From: Exiguobacterium sp. J17977
GTDB lineage: Bacteria > Bacillota > Bacilli > Exiguobacteriales > Exiguobacteriaceae
Length of the DNA: 64,000 bases
Assembly (NCBI RefSeq): GCF_018616375.1
Contig: NZ_JAEQBB010000001.1
Coordinates: 496,001-560,000 of the forward strand
Reading direction: 5' to 3'
Shown: in pieces, positions 28,537 to 38,684 of the stretch
Position numbering within the stretch: the first letter of the stretch is position 1
Layout: the number at the start of each line of letters is the position of its first letter
Position numbers and translations under genes: made by a program
The notes under the pieces: model-generated
Told to the model about the DNA's origin: nothing
Database searches by the model: none
Seen by the model: the letters and a program-made list of their open reading frames with translations, nothing else

Positions 28537-29475
28537 ATGCAAAATATCGTACGCACGGCTCAACTCGTTGAGCGCTTCAAACTTCAAGTCATCGCCGGGG
28601 AAGAAGGACTGCACCGTCCTGTCGCCACACCGGACCTCAGTCGACCGGGACTCGTCCTTGCCGGCTACTATACCCACTATGCGAAAAATCGGCTTCAAGT
28701 ACTCGGCAAGACGGAACTCACGTTTTATGCGAGCTTGTCGGAAGAGAGCCGCCGCGAGCGAGCGAAGATTTTATGCACGGAATTGACGCCGGGCATCCTC
28801 ATCACGCGCGGCTTCGACATCCCGAAAGAGATTGAACAAGAAGCCGAGGCGGCGAACGTACCGCTCATGCGCACGAACGCGGTGACGACGTCCATCGAGT
28901 CACAAATCACGAACTTCCTCGAAATGGAGCTCGCACCGATGACGGCGATGCACGGCGTGCTCGTCGACATCTACGGCGTCGGCGTCCTCATCAAAGGGCA
29001 GAGCGGCGTCGGGAAATCCGAGACCGCCCTCGAACTCGTCAAGCGGGGTCACCGTCTCGTCGCCGACGACTCGGTCGAGATTCGCCAGACTGGGGACCAA
29101 TTGCTCGTCGGTTCAGCGCCGAAGCTGATTCGCCACTTGCTCGAGATTCGCGGAATCGGTATCATCGACGTCATGACGTTGTTCGGCGCCGGCGCCGTCC
29201 GTTCCCACAAGAAAATCAGCTTGATCATCAACCTCGAGAACTGGGATGCGGGCAAAGTGTATGACCGCGTCGGGCTCGATCACAACACGATGAAAATCAT
29301 CGACAGTGAAGTGCCGATTTTGACGATTCCGGTCCGTCCGGGACGTAACTTGGCCGTCATCGTCGAAGTCGCGGCGATGAACTACCGCCTGCAGAACATG
29401 GGCATCAACACGGCCGAAGAGTTCGCGGAACGGCTCGCGAACGCTATCCATGACAACGAAGGGGACGTGGAATAA
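28537..29475 (+). CDS. hprK: HPr kinase/phosphorylase
   Basis: A 312-residue HprK/P, the sensor of glycolytic flux. With high fructose-bisphosphate it phosphorylates HPr on Ser46, making the CcpA co-repressor; with high phosphate it reverses this. The Walker-type loop GQSGVGKS is at residues 154-161, followed by the family signature ([21 protein letters not shown]) and the conserved C-terminal [19 protein letters not shown] helix. It is the first gene of hprK-lgt-ppaX-yvoF and connects to the cre box before glpF. Confidence 0.97.
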   Translation: MQNIVRTAQLVERFKLQVIAGEEGLHRPVATPDLSRPGLVLAGYYTHYAKNRLQVLGKTELTFYASLSEESRRERAKILCTELTPGILITRGFDIPKEIEQEAEAANVPLMRTNAVTTSIESQITNFLEMELAPMTAMHGVLVDIYGVGVLIKGQSGVGKSETALELVKRGHRLVADDSVEIRQTGDQLLVGSAPKLIRHLLEIRGIGIIDVMTLFGAGAVRSHKKISLIINLENWDAGKVYDRVGLDHNTMKIIDSEVPILTIPVRPGRNLAVIVEVAAMNYRLQNMGINTAEEFAERLANAIHDNEGDVE

Positions 29476-30293
29476 TGGTAGAGCCAACATTTGACCGCGT
29501 CGCGTTTGAAATCGGGTCGCTCCCGATTTATTGGTACGGCATGATTATCGCCTTCGGGGCGATGCTCGGCCTCATCCTCGCCTTGTTCGAAGCGAAACGA
29601 CTCAATTACGATTCAGAACGGGTCGTCGACGTCATCATCTGGTCGATTCCGATCAGTATCGTCTTTGCCCGGATTTACTATGTCACCTTCCAATGGGACT
29701 ACTATAGTCAGAACCTCGGTCAAATCATCGACATCCGGCAAGGCGGCATCGCCATTCACGGGGCCATCTTCGGGGCGCTGCTCGTCGTCGTCATCTATTG
29801 CATGCGCAAGTCGATGTCGTTCTGGAAAATCACGGACATCCTCGCACCGTCGCTTCTCCTCGGACAGGCGGTCGGACGCTGGGGCAACTTCATGAACCAA
29901 GAGGCGCACGGGGCCGAGACGACGAGCCGTGTCTTGAAAGAGACGCTGTTCCTTCCGGACTGGATCGTCAACCAGATGTATATCGACGGAGCCTACTATT
30001 TACCGACGTTCCTGTTCGAGAGCGTCTGGAACATCATCGGCGTCATCTTGCTCGTCGTATGGCGTATGGTCGGTAACCCGCCGCGCGGCTATATCTTCTT
30101 ATCGTATCTCGTCTGGTACTCGATTGGTCGCTTCTATATCGAAGGACTGCGGACCGATAGCTTGATGGCCGGCGACCTGCGGACGGCACAACTCGTCTCG
30201 ATCGCGATGATCGTGTTCGGTGTCGTCATGATGATCGTCCGCCGCAAAGCGAAACGATACGACGACCCTTCAGAGAAAGGACTGTTTGATTGA
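29475..30293 (+). CDS. lgt: Prolipoprotein diacylglyceryl transferase
   Basis: This 272-residue enzyme with seven membrane segments transfers diacylglycerol from phosphatidylglycerol to the lipobox cysteine. Conserved elements visible are GGIAIHGAI, the signature GRWGNFMNQEAHG, and the FLFES...WY.IGRFYIEGLR region. The ATG overlaps the last base of the hprK stop (TAATG). Its substrates in this window include CccB and the 27621 lipoprotein. Confidence 0.97.
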   Translation: MVEPTFDRVAFEIGSLPIYWYGMIIAFGAMLGLILALFEAKRLNYDSERVVDVIIWSIPISIVFARIYYVTFQWDYYSQNLGQIIDIRQGGIAIHGAIFGALLVVVIYCMRKSMSFWKITDILAPSLLLGQAVGRWGNFMNQEAHGAETTSRVLKETLFLPDWIVNQMYIDGAYYLPTFLFESVWNIIGVILLVVWRMVGNPPRGYIFLSYLVWYSIGRFYIEGLRTDSLMAGDLRTAQLVSIAMIVFGVVMMIVRRKAKRYDDPSEKGLFD

Positions 30294-30943
30294 TGGATAC
30301 ACTTCTATTCGATTTGGATGGCACGTTGCTCGATACGAACCCGCTCATCATCGCGAGCTTCCGTCACACGCTCGAGTATTACTTCCCGGACGAGACGTAT
30401 CGCGACGAGGACATCTTCCCGTTCATCGGACCGACGCTCGAGAAGTCGTTCAAGGCGCTCAATGAGCCGGAATGGAAAGAGATGCAGGCGTTCTATCGCA
30501 GCTTCAACATCGCGATGCACGACCAGCTCGTCGCCGAGTATCCGGGTGTGATCGAGGGACTGTACCGCCTTCACGCGAAAGGATACAAGATGGGCGTCGT
30601 CACGTCGAAAGGCCGTCCTGTCGTCGAGCAAGGCTTGCGCTTGTTCAACATCGACCACTTGTTCGACGTCGTCATCACGGCCGACGATGTCGTGCATGAG
30701 AAACCGCACGCCGAACCGGTCGAGCGGGCGCTCCACGCGCTCGGGTCGACGGCGGACCGCGCCGTCATGGTCGGAGATAACGACACGGACATCTTCAGCG
30801 GCAAAAACGCCGGCACGAAGACGGTCGCCGTCGGATGGGCGCTCAAAGGCCGCGCGTTCTTAGAAGCGCTCGAGCCGGACGTCATCATCGACTCGATGGA
30901 ACATTTCGAGGCGTGGCTCGACGAGGTCACGGTCCATGCGTAA
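30293..30943 (+). CDS. ppaX: Pyrophosphatase PpaX (HAD family)
   Basis: A 216-residue HAD hydrolase with motif I DLDGTLLDTN, motif II VVTSKG, a lysine in HEKPHAEP, and motif IV MVGDNDTDI. In Bacillus subtilis PpaX hydrolyses the pyrophosphate produced when HprK/P dephosphorylates HPr(Ser-P), and its gene is in the hprK operon as here. The ATG shares TGATG with the lgt stop; the in-frame TTG one codon earlier is less likely. yvoD, between lgt and ppaX in Bacillus subtilis, is absent. Confidence 0.92.
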   Translation: MDTLLFDLDGTLLDTNPLIIASFRHTLEYYFPDETYRDEDIFPFIGPTLEKSFKALNEPEWKEMQAFYRSFNIAMHDQLVAEYPGVIEGLYRLHAKGYKMGVVTSKGRPVVEQGLRLFNIDHLFDVVITADDVVHEKPHAEPVERALHALGSTADRAVMVGDNDTDIFSGKNAGTKTVAVGWALKGRAFLEALEPDVIIDSMEHFEAWLDEVTVHA

Positions 30944-31418
30944 GACGGAACGGTTTCGTCTCGACGGGCCGAACCCGCTCTGGCAGATGTATCGGACGAT
31001 CCGATTCCTGCGCGTCTTTAAGAACACGACCGTCGTCTTGATTGGCCGCTACTTCCCATCCGTCAAAGCGAAACGCTGGTTGTACCGGACGTTCCTCGGC
31101 ATGGAGATCGGGGAGTATAGCGCGCTCGCCCTCATGGTGACGCCGGACGTCATGTTCCCGGAGCGAATCTCGATTGGCCGCAACACGGTCATCGGGTTCA
31201 ACTCGACGATTCTCTGTCACGAGTATCTCGTCGACGAGTATCGGATCGGGGATGTCCGCATCGGGGACGAGGTGTTGATCGGGGCGAACGTGACGATCCT
31301 TCCGGGCGTCACAATCGGCGACCGGGCCGTCATCGGTGCCGGTGCCGTCGTGCATCGGGACGTTATACCCGGAGAGCGCGTCGTTGGCGCAAAGCTCCAA
31401 ACCGTCGACACAAAATAG
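30936..31418 (+). CDS. yvoF: Left-handed beta-helix acyltransferase (YvoF-like)
   Basis: A 160-residue hexapeptide-repeat O-acyltransferase. After a basic N-terminal region come the turns typical of the fold: ISIGRNTVIGFN, YRIGDVRIGDEVLIGANVTI, VTIGDRAVIGAGAVV and the terminal VVGAKLQTV. Such enzymes are trimers that acetylate sugars or similar alcohols; the substrate is unknown. It overlaps ppaX by eight bases, keeping the Bacillus hprK-lgt-ppaX-yvoF order. Confidence 0.85.
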   Translation: MRKTERFRLDGPNPLWQMYRTIRFLRVFKNTTVVLIGRYFPSVKAKRWLYRTFLGMEIGEYSALALMVTPDVMFPERISIGRNTVIGFNSTILCHEYLVDEYRIGDVRIGDEVLIGANVTILPGVTIGDRAVIGAGAVVHRDVIPGERVVGAKLQTVDTK

Positions 31419-31479
31419 ACACAATTTAGTGCGAAATCATTTTGAGGTCAAGACATGTGCGTCCTCATAAAATTACTAG

Positions 31480-31518
31480 AGCGGTATCACTTTTTTTAAA
31501 GGGGATGCCGCTTTTTTG
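31480..31518 (+). terminator. Terminator of the hprK operon
   Basis: AGCGGTATC/GATGCCGCT (nine pairs, one G-T) is followed by six T residues. Confidence 0.8.
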
Positions 31519-31570
31519 TGTCTATGGGCGCTGACACGAAACGCTCATATTTTTGTTAAAAAGCATTTAG

Positions 31571-31599
31571 CTGACCTAGCAAAATATATTCATTATAGA
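31571..31599 (+). promoter_or_regulatory. Candidate yvcD promoter
   Basis: CTGACC (31571-31576), 17 bases and TATAGA (31594-31599). A leader of about 105 bases follows. Confidence 0.5.
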
Positions 31600-31632
31600 A
31601 GGAATATAGTCCCGATTTTTTTTAAGTTTTTC

Positions 31633-31676
31633 AGTTGCCCTCACTGATTGAGTGCGGTATTCTTAACCCTGCAACT
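31633..31676 (+). promoter_or_regulatory. Structured 5' leader of yvcD
   Basis: AGTTGC (31633-31638) can pair with GCAACT (31671-31676). The pairing is extended by flanking T/A runs and encloses a CACT-GATTG-AGTG hairpin. It precedes the ribosome site GGAGG. No known riboswitch was recognised. Confidence 0.35.
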
Positions 31677-31713
31677 AAAAAAAGATTTAGAGATGATGTG
31701 GAGGATTTAGAAT

Positions 31714-33186
31714 ATGGAAGCGAACTATGAAGCAGTAATGACGCTACCCGAACCAGAATCTCCGCTCGCCGCGGAGCTCCACTACTATAGAGGTCGTCGT
31801 GCGTTACGTGAAGGTCGCCTAGATGAAGCGACTTTTTTCATGGCTGAAGCCACTGCCGCTGCAGCCCACCGCGTCGACTATCACAAACAGTACGCTGAAC
31901 TGTTATTTGAAGTAGGGGAGATCTACCACGCCAACGACGTGTGGAAACGGGTGCTTGAACTCGACGAAACGTCAACAGAGGCCTTGTATCACCTTGCGAG
32001 CAACTGCGCTTATATCTCTTTATATGAAGAAGCAGCGATGTATGCGAACCGTTACCTCGAAGTCGAGGCGCACGGACGCTACGCGGACTCGGTCCAATCC
32101 CTGTTAGAATTGATTGAACTCGAGCAAGAGCTTGAGGATGACGAAGAAGACGAGCTGATCACGTGGCACACCGAGGCCCAGCAGCATATCGACAAAGGCC
32201 GCCTGTTCGCCGCCAAGTCGACGCTCGAACGGTTGATTGACCGCTATCCGCGCTTTTGGCCGGCATTCAACAACTTGGCCGTCGTCAATTTCTATCTCGG
32301 CAACGATGACGCGGCGTTCGAGACGCTCGAGTACGTGCTCGATGAGAACCCGGGCAACTTGCATGCGCTCTTGAACACGATTCTGTTGTTGCATGAAGCC
32401 GGACAATCGGACGCGGCGCTCCAACTGTCGGTCCCGCTGACACGTGTCCGTCCGCTCCAGTTCGATTTACGCTACAAACTCGCCACGACGCTCGCGCTCG
32501 TCGGTCAATATGACCGCGCGTACGAAGAACTCCGCCTGTTGAAAGAACGCGGATTCCGTGGGGATTCACTGTTCGGGCATTGGCTCAGCGTATCCGCCTA
32601 CAAGACCGGGCGTCTTGAAGAAGCGGCTACCTATTTGAACAGTGACGAGTTGAAACGATTCGAAGAGAAGAGCCCGTACGACATCCGCGACAATCTCGAG
32701 TTCCGTTCGGCGCTCGTCCAAGGATTGCGCCAAGAAGAAGACGCGGCTCGAATCGAGATTATCCGAATCATCTCGAAGCTCGCCGATGACGAGGCGTTCG
32801 AAGCGCTCGCATTGACGAACGGCATCACCGACAACGAGACGGTTCTTGCGTTCGCCGAGAAGTGTCGCGCCGAGATTTGCCAGGCCCCGTTCACAGGCGA
32901 TGTCCGCATCGCTCGGGCGTATGACGCGCTCCTGCTCGCCGAGACGGAAGTGTCGGAAGCAGAACAGATGAGCCTCGACGGCGACTTTTATGAGCGCTTC
33001 GCGCGCTTGTTGCTCACCGGTGCATCATTCGAGGACACAACGGCATCGGCCGCTGCCCTCGTCTGGATGTTCTATGCGAAACGGGACGCTCTCGTCCTCG
33101 ACGACTGTGCCGACGCGTTCGGTATCGATGTCGCGACGCTCACGGAGACGATCCGTTCGTTCAAACAGACACTCGAACAAGCATAA
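31714..33186 (+). CDS. yvcD: Tetratricopeptide repeat protein (YvcD-like)
   Basis: A 490-residue soluble helical protein with at least six TPR units in the first 300 residues. Examples are ALREGRLDEATFFMAEATAAA, VWKRVLELDETSTEALYHLASNCAYISLYEEAA, IDKGRLFAAKSTLERLIDRYPRFWPAFNNLAVV and LGNDDAAFETLEYVLDENPGNLHALLNTI. The C-terminal third is helical without clear repeats. The order yvcD-trxB matches Bacillus subtilis. Function unknown; a scaffold role is inferred from the repeats. Confidence 0.82.
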   Translation: MEANYEAVMTLPEPESPLAAELHYYRGRRALREGRLDEATFFMAEATAAAAHRVDYHKQYAELLFEVGEIYHANDVWKRVLELDETSTEALYHLASNCAYISLYEEAAMYANRYLEVEAHGRYADSVQSLLELIELEQELEDDEEDELITWHTEAQQHIDKGRLFAAKSTLERLIDRYPRFWPAFNNLAVVNFYLGNDDAAFETLEYVLDENPGNLHALLNTILLLHEAGQSDAALQLSVPLTRVRPLQFDLRYKLATTLALVGQYDRAYEELRLLKERGFRGDSLFGHWLSVSAYKTGRLEEAATYLNSDELKRFEEKSPYDIRDNLEFRSALVQGLRQEEDAARIEIIRIISKLADDEAFEALALTNGITDNETVLAFAEKCRAEICQAPFTGDVRIARAYDALLLAETEVSEAEQMSLDGDFYERFARLLLTGASFEDTTASAAALVWMFYAKRDALVLDDCADAFGIDVATLTETIRSFKQTLEQA

Positions 33187-33189
33187 AGA

Positions 33190-33219
33190 TAGACGATACC
33201 TCCCTAGGTTTCTTATACT
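33190..33219 (+). promoter_or_regulatory. Candidate trxB promoter
   Basis: TAGACG (33190-33195), 18 bases and TATACT (33214-33219) between yvcD and trxB. Confidence 0.45.
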
Positions 33220-33221
33220 GA

Positions 33222-34208
<987 letters not shown>

Positions 34209-34216
34209 CTAGAGAC

Positions 34217-34256
34217 AGAAGGGATTGCGGGCGACCGCAATCCCTTCTCTTTTTTT
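34217..34256 (+). terminator. trxB terminator
   Basis: AGAAGGGATTGCGG-GCGA-CCGCAATCCCTTCT is a 14-base perfect stem followed by a T run. Confidence 0.95.
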
Positions 34257-34333
34257 CAGGCGTTCGTTATACTAAAGACAGAAGAGAGCTACACACACGG
34301 CTCGGTTGTCAATTTTAAGGGGGCGTCAGTGAC

Positions 34334-35206
34334 ATGGAAGACTTTAAAGGATTAGAAGAATTGATTATCATCAGCGGGATGAGCGGGGCCGGGAAATCGG
34401 TCGCGATGAACAGCTTTGAGGACCTCGGCTATTTTTGCGTCGATAACTTGCCGCCGGTACTATTGCCGCAATTGATTGACGTCATCAGCTCGGTCCGGCC
34501 GAAAATCGCCGTTGCCATCGATACGCGCACGCGCGACTTCATCGACAGCCTGTTCATCGTCATCGACGACTTGGAACAGAAGAACGTGCACCCGCACTTG
34601 CTCTATCTCGACACACGGGACGAAGTGCTCGTGCGCCGCTACAAAGAGACGCGCCGGTCGCATCCGCTCGCCCCGGAAGACGCGCCGCTCGTCGGCATCG
34701 GTCTCGAGCGCTCATTGCTCGAAGGCTTCCGTGACCGGGCCCATACGCTCTATGACACGACCGACTTGAAGCCGCAGATGCTCAAAGACCGCATCCTGCT
34801 CCAATTCAACGAGGAACGGATCCCGTTCACGGTCAACTTCATGTCGTTCGGGTTCAAACACGGCGTCCCGCTCGACATCGATCTGTTGTTCGACGTCCGC
34901 TTCATCACGAACCCGTTCTATATCCCGGAGCTCCGTCCGCTCACCGGGCAGACGGAAGAAGTCCAGACTTACGTCATGTCGCATCCCGAGGCACGGGCGT
35001 TCTATAAGAAGCTGATCGACATGCTCGAATTCCTGTTGCCGCAGTACAAGCGCGAAGGGAAGACGCAAGTCGTCGTCGCCTTCGGCTGTACCGGCGGGAA
35101 GCACCGCTCGATCACGTTCGCCGAGAAAGTGTCGGCCCATTTCGCCGAGCGCTATAACGTCAAGACCGTCCATCGCGACCTCGCACATGCGACGAAGGAG
35201 AAGTAA
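34334..35206 (+). CDS. rapZ: RNase adapter/nucleotide-binding protein RapZ (YvcJ)
   Basis: This 290-residue protein has Walker A GMSGAGKS near residues 15-22, the conserved [15 protein letters not shown] block, and the C-terminal [25 protein letters not shown] motif. In enterobacteria RapZ guides RNase E to GlmZ RNA; in Bacillus YvcJ is a GTPase linked to competence and phosphorylated by YvcJ-independent routes. The exact role in Bacillales is not settled. yvcI, between trxB and yvcJ in Bacillus, is absent. Start of a rapZ-yvcK-whiA operon. Confidence 0.93.
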   Translation: MEDFKGLEELIIISGMSGAGKSVAMNSFEDLGYFCVDNLPPVLLPQLIDVISSVRPKIAVAIDTRTRDFIDSLFIVIDDLEQKNVHPHLLYLDTRDEVLVRRYKETRRSHPLAPEDAPLVGIGLERSLLEGFRDRAHTLYDTTDLKPQMLKDRILLQFNEERIPFTVNFMSFGFKHGVPLDIDLLFDVRFITNPFYIPELRPLTGQTEEVQTYVMSHPEARAFYKKLIDMLEFLLPQYKREGKTQVVVAFGCTGGKHRSITFAEKVSAHFAERYNVKTVHRDLAHATKEK

Positions 35207-35207
35207 G

Positions 35208-36203
35208 ATGAGACGCGACAGAAAAGTTGTGGCCATCGGTGGCGGTACGGGCCTCTCGACGCTCGTACGGGGCTTGAAGCACTATCCGCTCGATATCACG
35301 GCCATCGTCACGGTCGGGGACGACGGGGGCAGCTCGGGACGCCTCCGTGACGAGTTCCACATGTTGCCGCCGGGCGATATCCGTAACGTCATCCTCGCCT
35401 TGTCCGAGGTCGAGCCGCTCATGGACAAGATTTTGCAGTACCGGTTCGACAGCGGTTACGGACTCGAAGGCCACTCGCTCGGTAACCTCATGTTGACAGC
35501 GGCGACGCACATCTGTGAAGGCTCGTTCGTCAAGGCGGTCGACGTCTTGTCGCAACTGTTGAACGCCCAAGGCAAGGTGCTCCCGGTGACGGAGACGCTC
35601 ATGACGCTCGCGGCCGAGTTCGAGGACGGGACGATCGTCAAAGGCGAATCAAAAATCCCGCTCGTCGAGAAACCGATCAAACGTCTGTTCTTGCTCGAAG
35701 AGGGCATCAAGCCGGCGGCCGGTGTCGTCGAGGCGATCGAGGACGCGGATTTGATCGTGCTCGGGCCAGGGAGCTTATATACGAGCATCATCCCGAACTT
35801 GTTGATTCCGGAAGTGCGCGACGCCATCGTCCGCTCCGGGAAGCCGGTCGTCTATATTTGCAACGTCATGACGCAACCGGGCGAGACGAAAGGGTACGAC
35901 GCGATGAAGCATTTGAAATCGATTGAGGCGTATCTCGGCAAGTCGACGGTCGACACGATCGTCGTCAACAACGAGCCGATCGAGGACATCTATTTAGAGC
36001 GTTACCTCGAGGACGGTTCGGAAGAGGTCCGGTTCGACCGCAAGAAGCTCCGGAACTATGGCACGAACGTGCTCGCCGGTGACATCGTCGACTATAACCG
36101 CGATTATATCCGCCACGACTCGGACGCCATCGCCGGGCTCGTCATGCAGCGCGTGCTGCGCATCAAGAAACCACGCTCGTTCCAAGAGCTCGAGCTGAAA
36201 TAA
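35208..36203 (+). CDS. yvcK: YvcK/CofD-like gluconeogenesis factor
   Basis: A 331-residue protein of the 2-phospho-L-lactate transferase-like fold. It opens with KVVAIGGGTGLSTLVRGLK, followed by the TVGDDGGSSGRLRDEF loop and GPGSLYTSIIPNLLIPEV. In Bacillus subtilis YvcK binds UDP-GlcNAc and is needed for growth on gluconeogenic carbon sources and for cell-wall balance. The start at 35208 lies one base after the rapZ stop, with GGAG inside the end of rapZ. Confidence 0.93.
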   Translation: MRRDRKVVAIGGGTGLSTLVRGLKHYPLDITAIVTVGDDGGSSGRLRDEFHMLPPGDIRNVILALSEVEPLMDKILQYRFDSGYGLEGHSLGNLMLTAATHICEGSFVKAVDVLSQLLNAQGKVLPVTETLMTLAAEFEDGTIVKGESKIPLVEKPIKRLFLLEEGIKPAAGVVEAIEDADLIVLGPGSLYTSIIPNLLIPEVRDAIVRSGKPVVYICNVMTQPGETKGYDAMKHLKSIEAYLGKSTVDTIVVNNEPIEDIYLERYLEDGSEEVRFDRKKLRNYGTNVLAGDIVDYNRDYIRHDSDAIAGLVMQRVLRIKKPRSFQELELK

Positions 36204-36234
36204 GTTGTGATTGAACAGAAAGGAGGGGACTGAC

Positions 36235-37188
36235 ATGAGCTTTGCCTCTGACGTCAAAAAAGAACTGACGCAACTCGTCGTGACCGATGCCGAGGCGAAA
36301 GCGGAACTGTCCGCGCTCGTCCGGATGAACGGGGTCATCTCGCTCGCCTTAGGGCGGGGGATGACGCTCGACGTCTCGACCGAGAACGCCGCCATCGCAC
36401 GCCGAATCTATTCCCTCATGAAACGGCTGTACGACCATCATCTCGATTTGTTCGTACGGAAGAAAATGCGGTTGAAGAAGAACAACGTCTATATCGTCCG
36501 GGTCGCCCAGCGCGCCGAGACGATGTTGAAGGACCTCGAGATTCTCGGGGAGAACTACGAGATGATTCGGACGCTCAACTCGGATATGACGCGCGACGAG
36601 AACCTTGCCCGGGCGTATTTGCGCGGGGCGTTCCTCGCCGGCGGGTCGATTAACCATCCGAAGACGTCATCGTATCACCTCGAGGTATACAGCCTGTACG
36701 AGAACCATAACCAGGCGCTCCGGGACCTCGCCAACCGCTTCGGCTTGAACGCGAAGACGCTCGAGCGGAAGAAAGGGCATATCCTCTACATCAAAGAGAG
36801 CGAGAAAATCTCGGACTTCCTGAAACTCGTCGGCGCCACGCGCGGCATGCTCGATTTCGAGGACGCGCGCATCATCAAGGACATGCGCAACTCGGTCAAC
36901 CGGCTCGTCAACTGTGAGACGGCGAACTTGAACAAGACCGTCGGGGCGGCGCTCCGTCAAGTCGAGAACATCAAGTTCCTCGAGCGCACGGTCGGGCTTG
37001 AGATTTTACCGGTCAAGCTCCGGGAAATCGCCGAACTCCGGGTCACCCATCAAGACGTCTCGCTCCAAGAACTCGGCGAGATGCTCGAGACGGGACCAAT
37101 CTCGAAGTCAGGCATCAACCACCGGCTCCGTAAAATCGACCAGATCGCGGACAAGGTGCGCAACGGAGAAGAAATCAGCTCATCGTGA
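36235..37188 (+). CDS. whiA: DNA-binding protein WhiA
   Basis: This 317-residue protein has the N-terminal LAGLIDADG-like fold without endonuclease residues ([26 protein letters not shown]). The C-terminal helix-turn-helix is [26 protein letters not shown]. In Bacillus WhiA influences chromosome segregation and cell division; in actinomycetes it regulates sporulation genes. The start follows AAAGGAGGGG at 36235. The crh gene that normally comes next in Bacillus is absent. Confidence 0.95.
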   Translation: MSFASDVKKELTQLVVTDAEAKAELSALVRMNGVISLALGRGMTLDVSTENAAIARRIYSLMKRLYDHHLDLFVRKKMRLKKNNVYIVRVAQRAETMLKDLEILGENYEMIRTLNSDMTRDENLARAYLRGAFLAGGSINHPKTSSYHLEVYSLYENHNQALRDLANRFGLNAKTLERKKGHILYIKESEKISDFLKLVGATRGMLDFEDARIIKDMRNSVNRLVNCETANLNKTVGAALRQVENIKFLERTVGLEILPVKLREIAELRVTHQDVSLQELGEMLETGPISKSGINHRLRKIDQIADKVRNGEEISSS

Positions 37189-37269
37189 CGCTGGTTGCGC
37201 CAAAACCATTCTTCCTATATAATTAGCAATTGTGTATAGGACTTTAGAAATGTAACTTAAAGGAGCTTC

Positions 37270-37512
37270 ATGATTATGTCGAATGCAAAGAAAAGAATCT
37301 CGCTCACGATTGACGCTGACTTAGACCAGGTCATCACGGAGCGTGCGAAACAAATCGGGATCCCGAAAAGCGCCCTCGTCACGTTCGCGACAAGCCTCTT
37401 CCTCAACCAATTGCGGGCCGAAGAAGTATTGTCAGGCGACACGAACGCCATCTATCAGGTCATCCGTAAAGACTATGAACTGCTCACGAGCGTTGATAAC
37501 TTAGACAAATAA
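37270..37512 (+). CDS. Ribbon-helix-helix (CopG/Arc type) small protein
   Basis: An 80-residue protein. The first part KKRISLTIDADLDQVITERAKQIGIPKSALVTFATSLFL has the beta-strand/helix/helix pattern of CopG-type repressors, and an acidic tail follows. The strand residues that would contact DNA are RISLTID. Starts at 37270 or 37276 are both possible around an AAAGGAG site. It occupies the place that crh has in Bacillus. It stands alone with a terminator and no toxin partner beside it, so a plain regulator is more likely than an antitoxin. Confidence 0.72.
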   Translation: MIMSNAKKRISLTIDADLDQVITERAKQIGIPKSALVTFATSLFLNQLRAEEVLSGDTNAIYQVIRKDYELLTSVDNLDK

Positions 37513-37518
37513 TTGCGA

Positions 37519-37545
37519 AAGGCTGACTCCGGTCAGCCTTTTTTG
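37519..37545 (+). terminator. Terminator after RHH gene
   Basis: AAGGCTGAC-TCCG-GTCAGCCTT followed by TTTT. Confidence 0.9.
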
Positions 37546-37607
37546 GTTGCATCCGGCCGTGAAATTTGAAATAGTGGTTGTATTGAATTTGAATGGAGGT
37601 CGTTCCA

Positions 37608-38123
37608 ATGGGGCAAATCTTGCTCATCCTAATCTTACAACTCGTCTATGTACCGGTGCTGACGCTTCGGACCATCATGCTCGTCAAAGGAAAAACGATG
37701 ATTGCGGGGCTATTTGGTACGCTCGAGACGCTCATCTATATCTTCGCGCTCGGCATCGTGTTCCAAGATTTGACGACACTCGGGATGATCGTCTATGCGG
37801 TCGGCTTCGGGCTCGGGATTCTTGTCGGCGGTTACGTCGAGCGGAAGCTTGCGATCGGCTACAATATGATTCAAGTGCACACGCAAGAATTCCCGGCCGA
37901 GCTCATCCAAAAGATGCGCGACAGCGGCTACGGGGTGACGCACTACCAAGGTCAGGGACGTGATGGCATCCGCTATCGTCTCGACGTCTTGGCGGCGCGG
38001 ACGCGGATGAAGGATTTGCGCCAAATGGTCGAGGAGTATGAACCGAAGGCGTTCCTCGTCGCGTTCGACCCGATCGACTTTAAAGGCGGCTATATGATGA
38101 AAGGGCTCCGACGCCCGAAATGA
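37608..38123 (+). CDS. UPF0316 membrane protein (DUF2179 domain)
   Basis: A 171-residue protein with three N-terminal membrane segments (ILLILILQLVYVPVLTLRTIMLV ... TLGMIVYAVGFGLGILVGGYV). A soluble DUF2179-like domain follows (GYNMIQVHTQEFPAELIQKMRDSGYGVTHYQGQGRDG ... PKAFLVAFDPIDFKGG). This matches UPF0316 (YebE-type), of unknown function. The C-terminal domain is related to the tails of the two YitT proteins in this window. The ATG at 37608 follows ATGGAGGT. Confidence 0.85.
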   Translation: MGQILLILILQLVYVPVLTLRTIMLVKGKTMIAGLFGTLETLIYIFALGIVFQDLTTLGMIVYAVGFGLGILVGGYVERKLAIGYNMIQVHTQEFPAELIQKMRDSGYGVTHYQGQGRDGIRYRLDVLAARTRMKDLRQMVEEYEPKAFLVAFDPIDFKGGYMMKGLRRPK

Positions 38124-38127
38124 ACGG

Positions 38128-38157
38128 AACGACTCACGGAAGTGGGTCGTTTTTTTC
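38128..38157 (+). terminator. Terminator after UPF0316 gene
   Basis: AACGACTCAC-GGAA-GTGGGTCGTT followed by a T run. Confidence 0.88.
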
Positions 38158-38195
38158 GTGGAACGGGGAATAGACGTACAAAGGGGATGAGCGGG

Positions 38196-38627
38196 TTGAG
38201 ACGAAAAGGATTATGGATGGTCGTGATTGGATTGCTTGTGGTCGGCGGGATTTTATACGCCACCTCGTTTTGGAAGTCGGAGACGTCGCTCAAACCGCCG
38301 CTCCCGACGGTCCGGGTCGGCGCGGTGACCGCGGAAGTGAAACAGTCGACGTACTGTTGGTCGGACGGGGGTGAGGCGGTATGTGAGGACCACGGTCTGC
38401 CGGAGGTGGATGACCTACAGCTCGTGCCGGTCGAAGCGGGCGCCGAGATTGATGTCGAGTTCCACGCCGAGCCATCGAACGCCTCGTTCCATCAAGTGAT
38501 TGACGGAGAACTCGTCCCGGCCGAACCGGTCGTGCCCGACGCACCGGGTGTCTATGTGTTCGAGACGGGCGGGGATTGGCCGCAAGGCGATAGCCGTTAT
38601 GTGTTCGGGGTCGAGGTCAAAGAATAA
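38196..38627 (+). CDS. Hypothetical protein with one N-terminal membrane anchor
   Basis: About 143 residues. The N-terminus RRKGLWMVVIGLLVVGGILYATSFW is a signal anchor, and the remainder is predicted to be extracellular and beta-rich, with two cysteines in STYCWSDGGEAVCEDHG that could form a disulfide. No family was recognised. A TTG at 38196 is nine bases from AAGGGG; an ATG at 38187 is directly against that site and less likely. It is probably independent of the MerR gene that follows. Confidence 0.55.
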   Translation: MRRKGLWMVVIGLLVVGGILYATSFWKSETSLKPPLPTVRVGAVTAEVKQSTYCWSDGGEAVCEDHGLPEVDDLQLVPVEAGAEIDVEFHAEPSNASFHQVIDGELVPAEPVVPDAPGVYVFETGGDWPQGDSRYVFGVEVKE

Positions 38628-38684
38628 AGATGTTGACCTGTCCGCTACGGCCGGCTTTATGATAAACGAGAAGGGGGGACGCCA

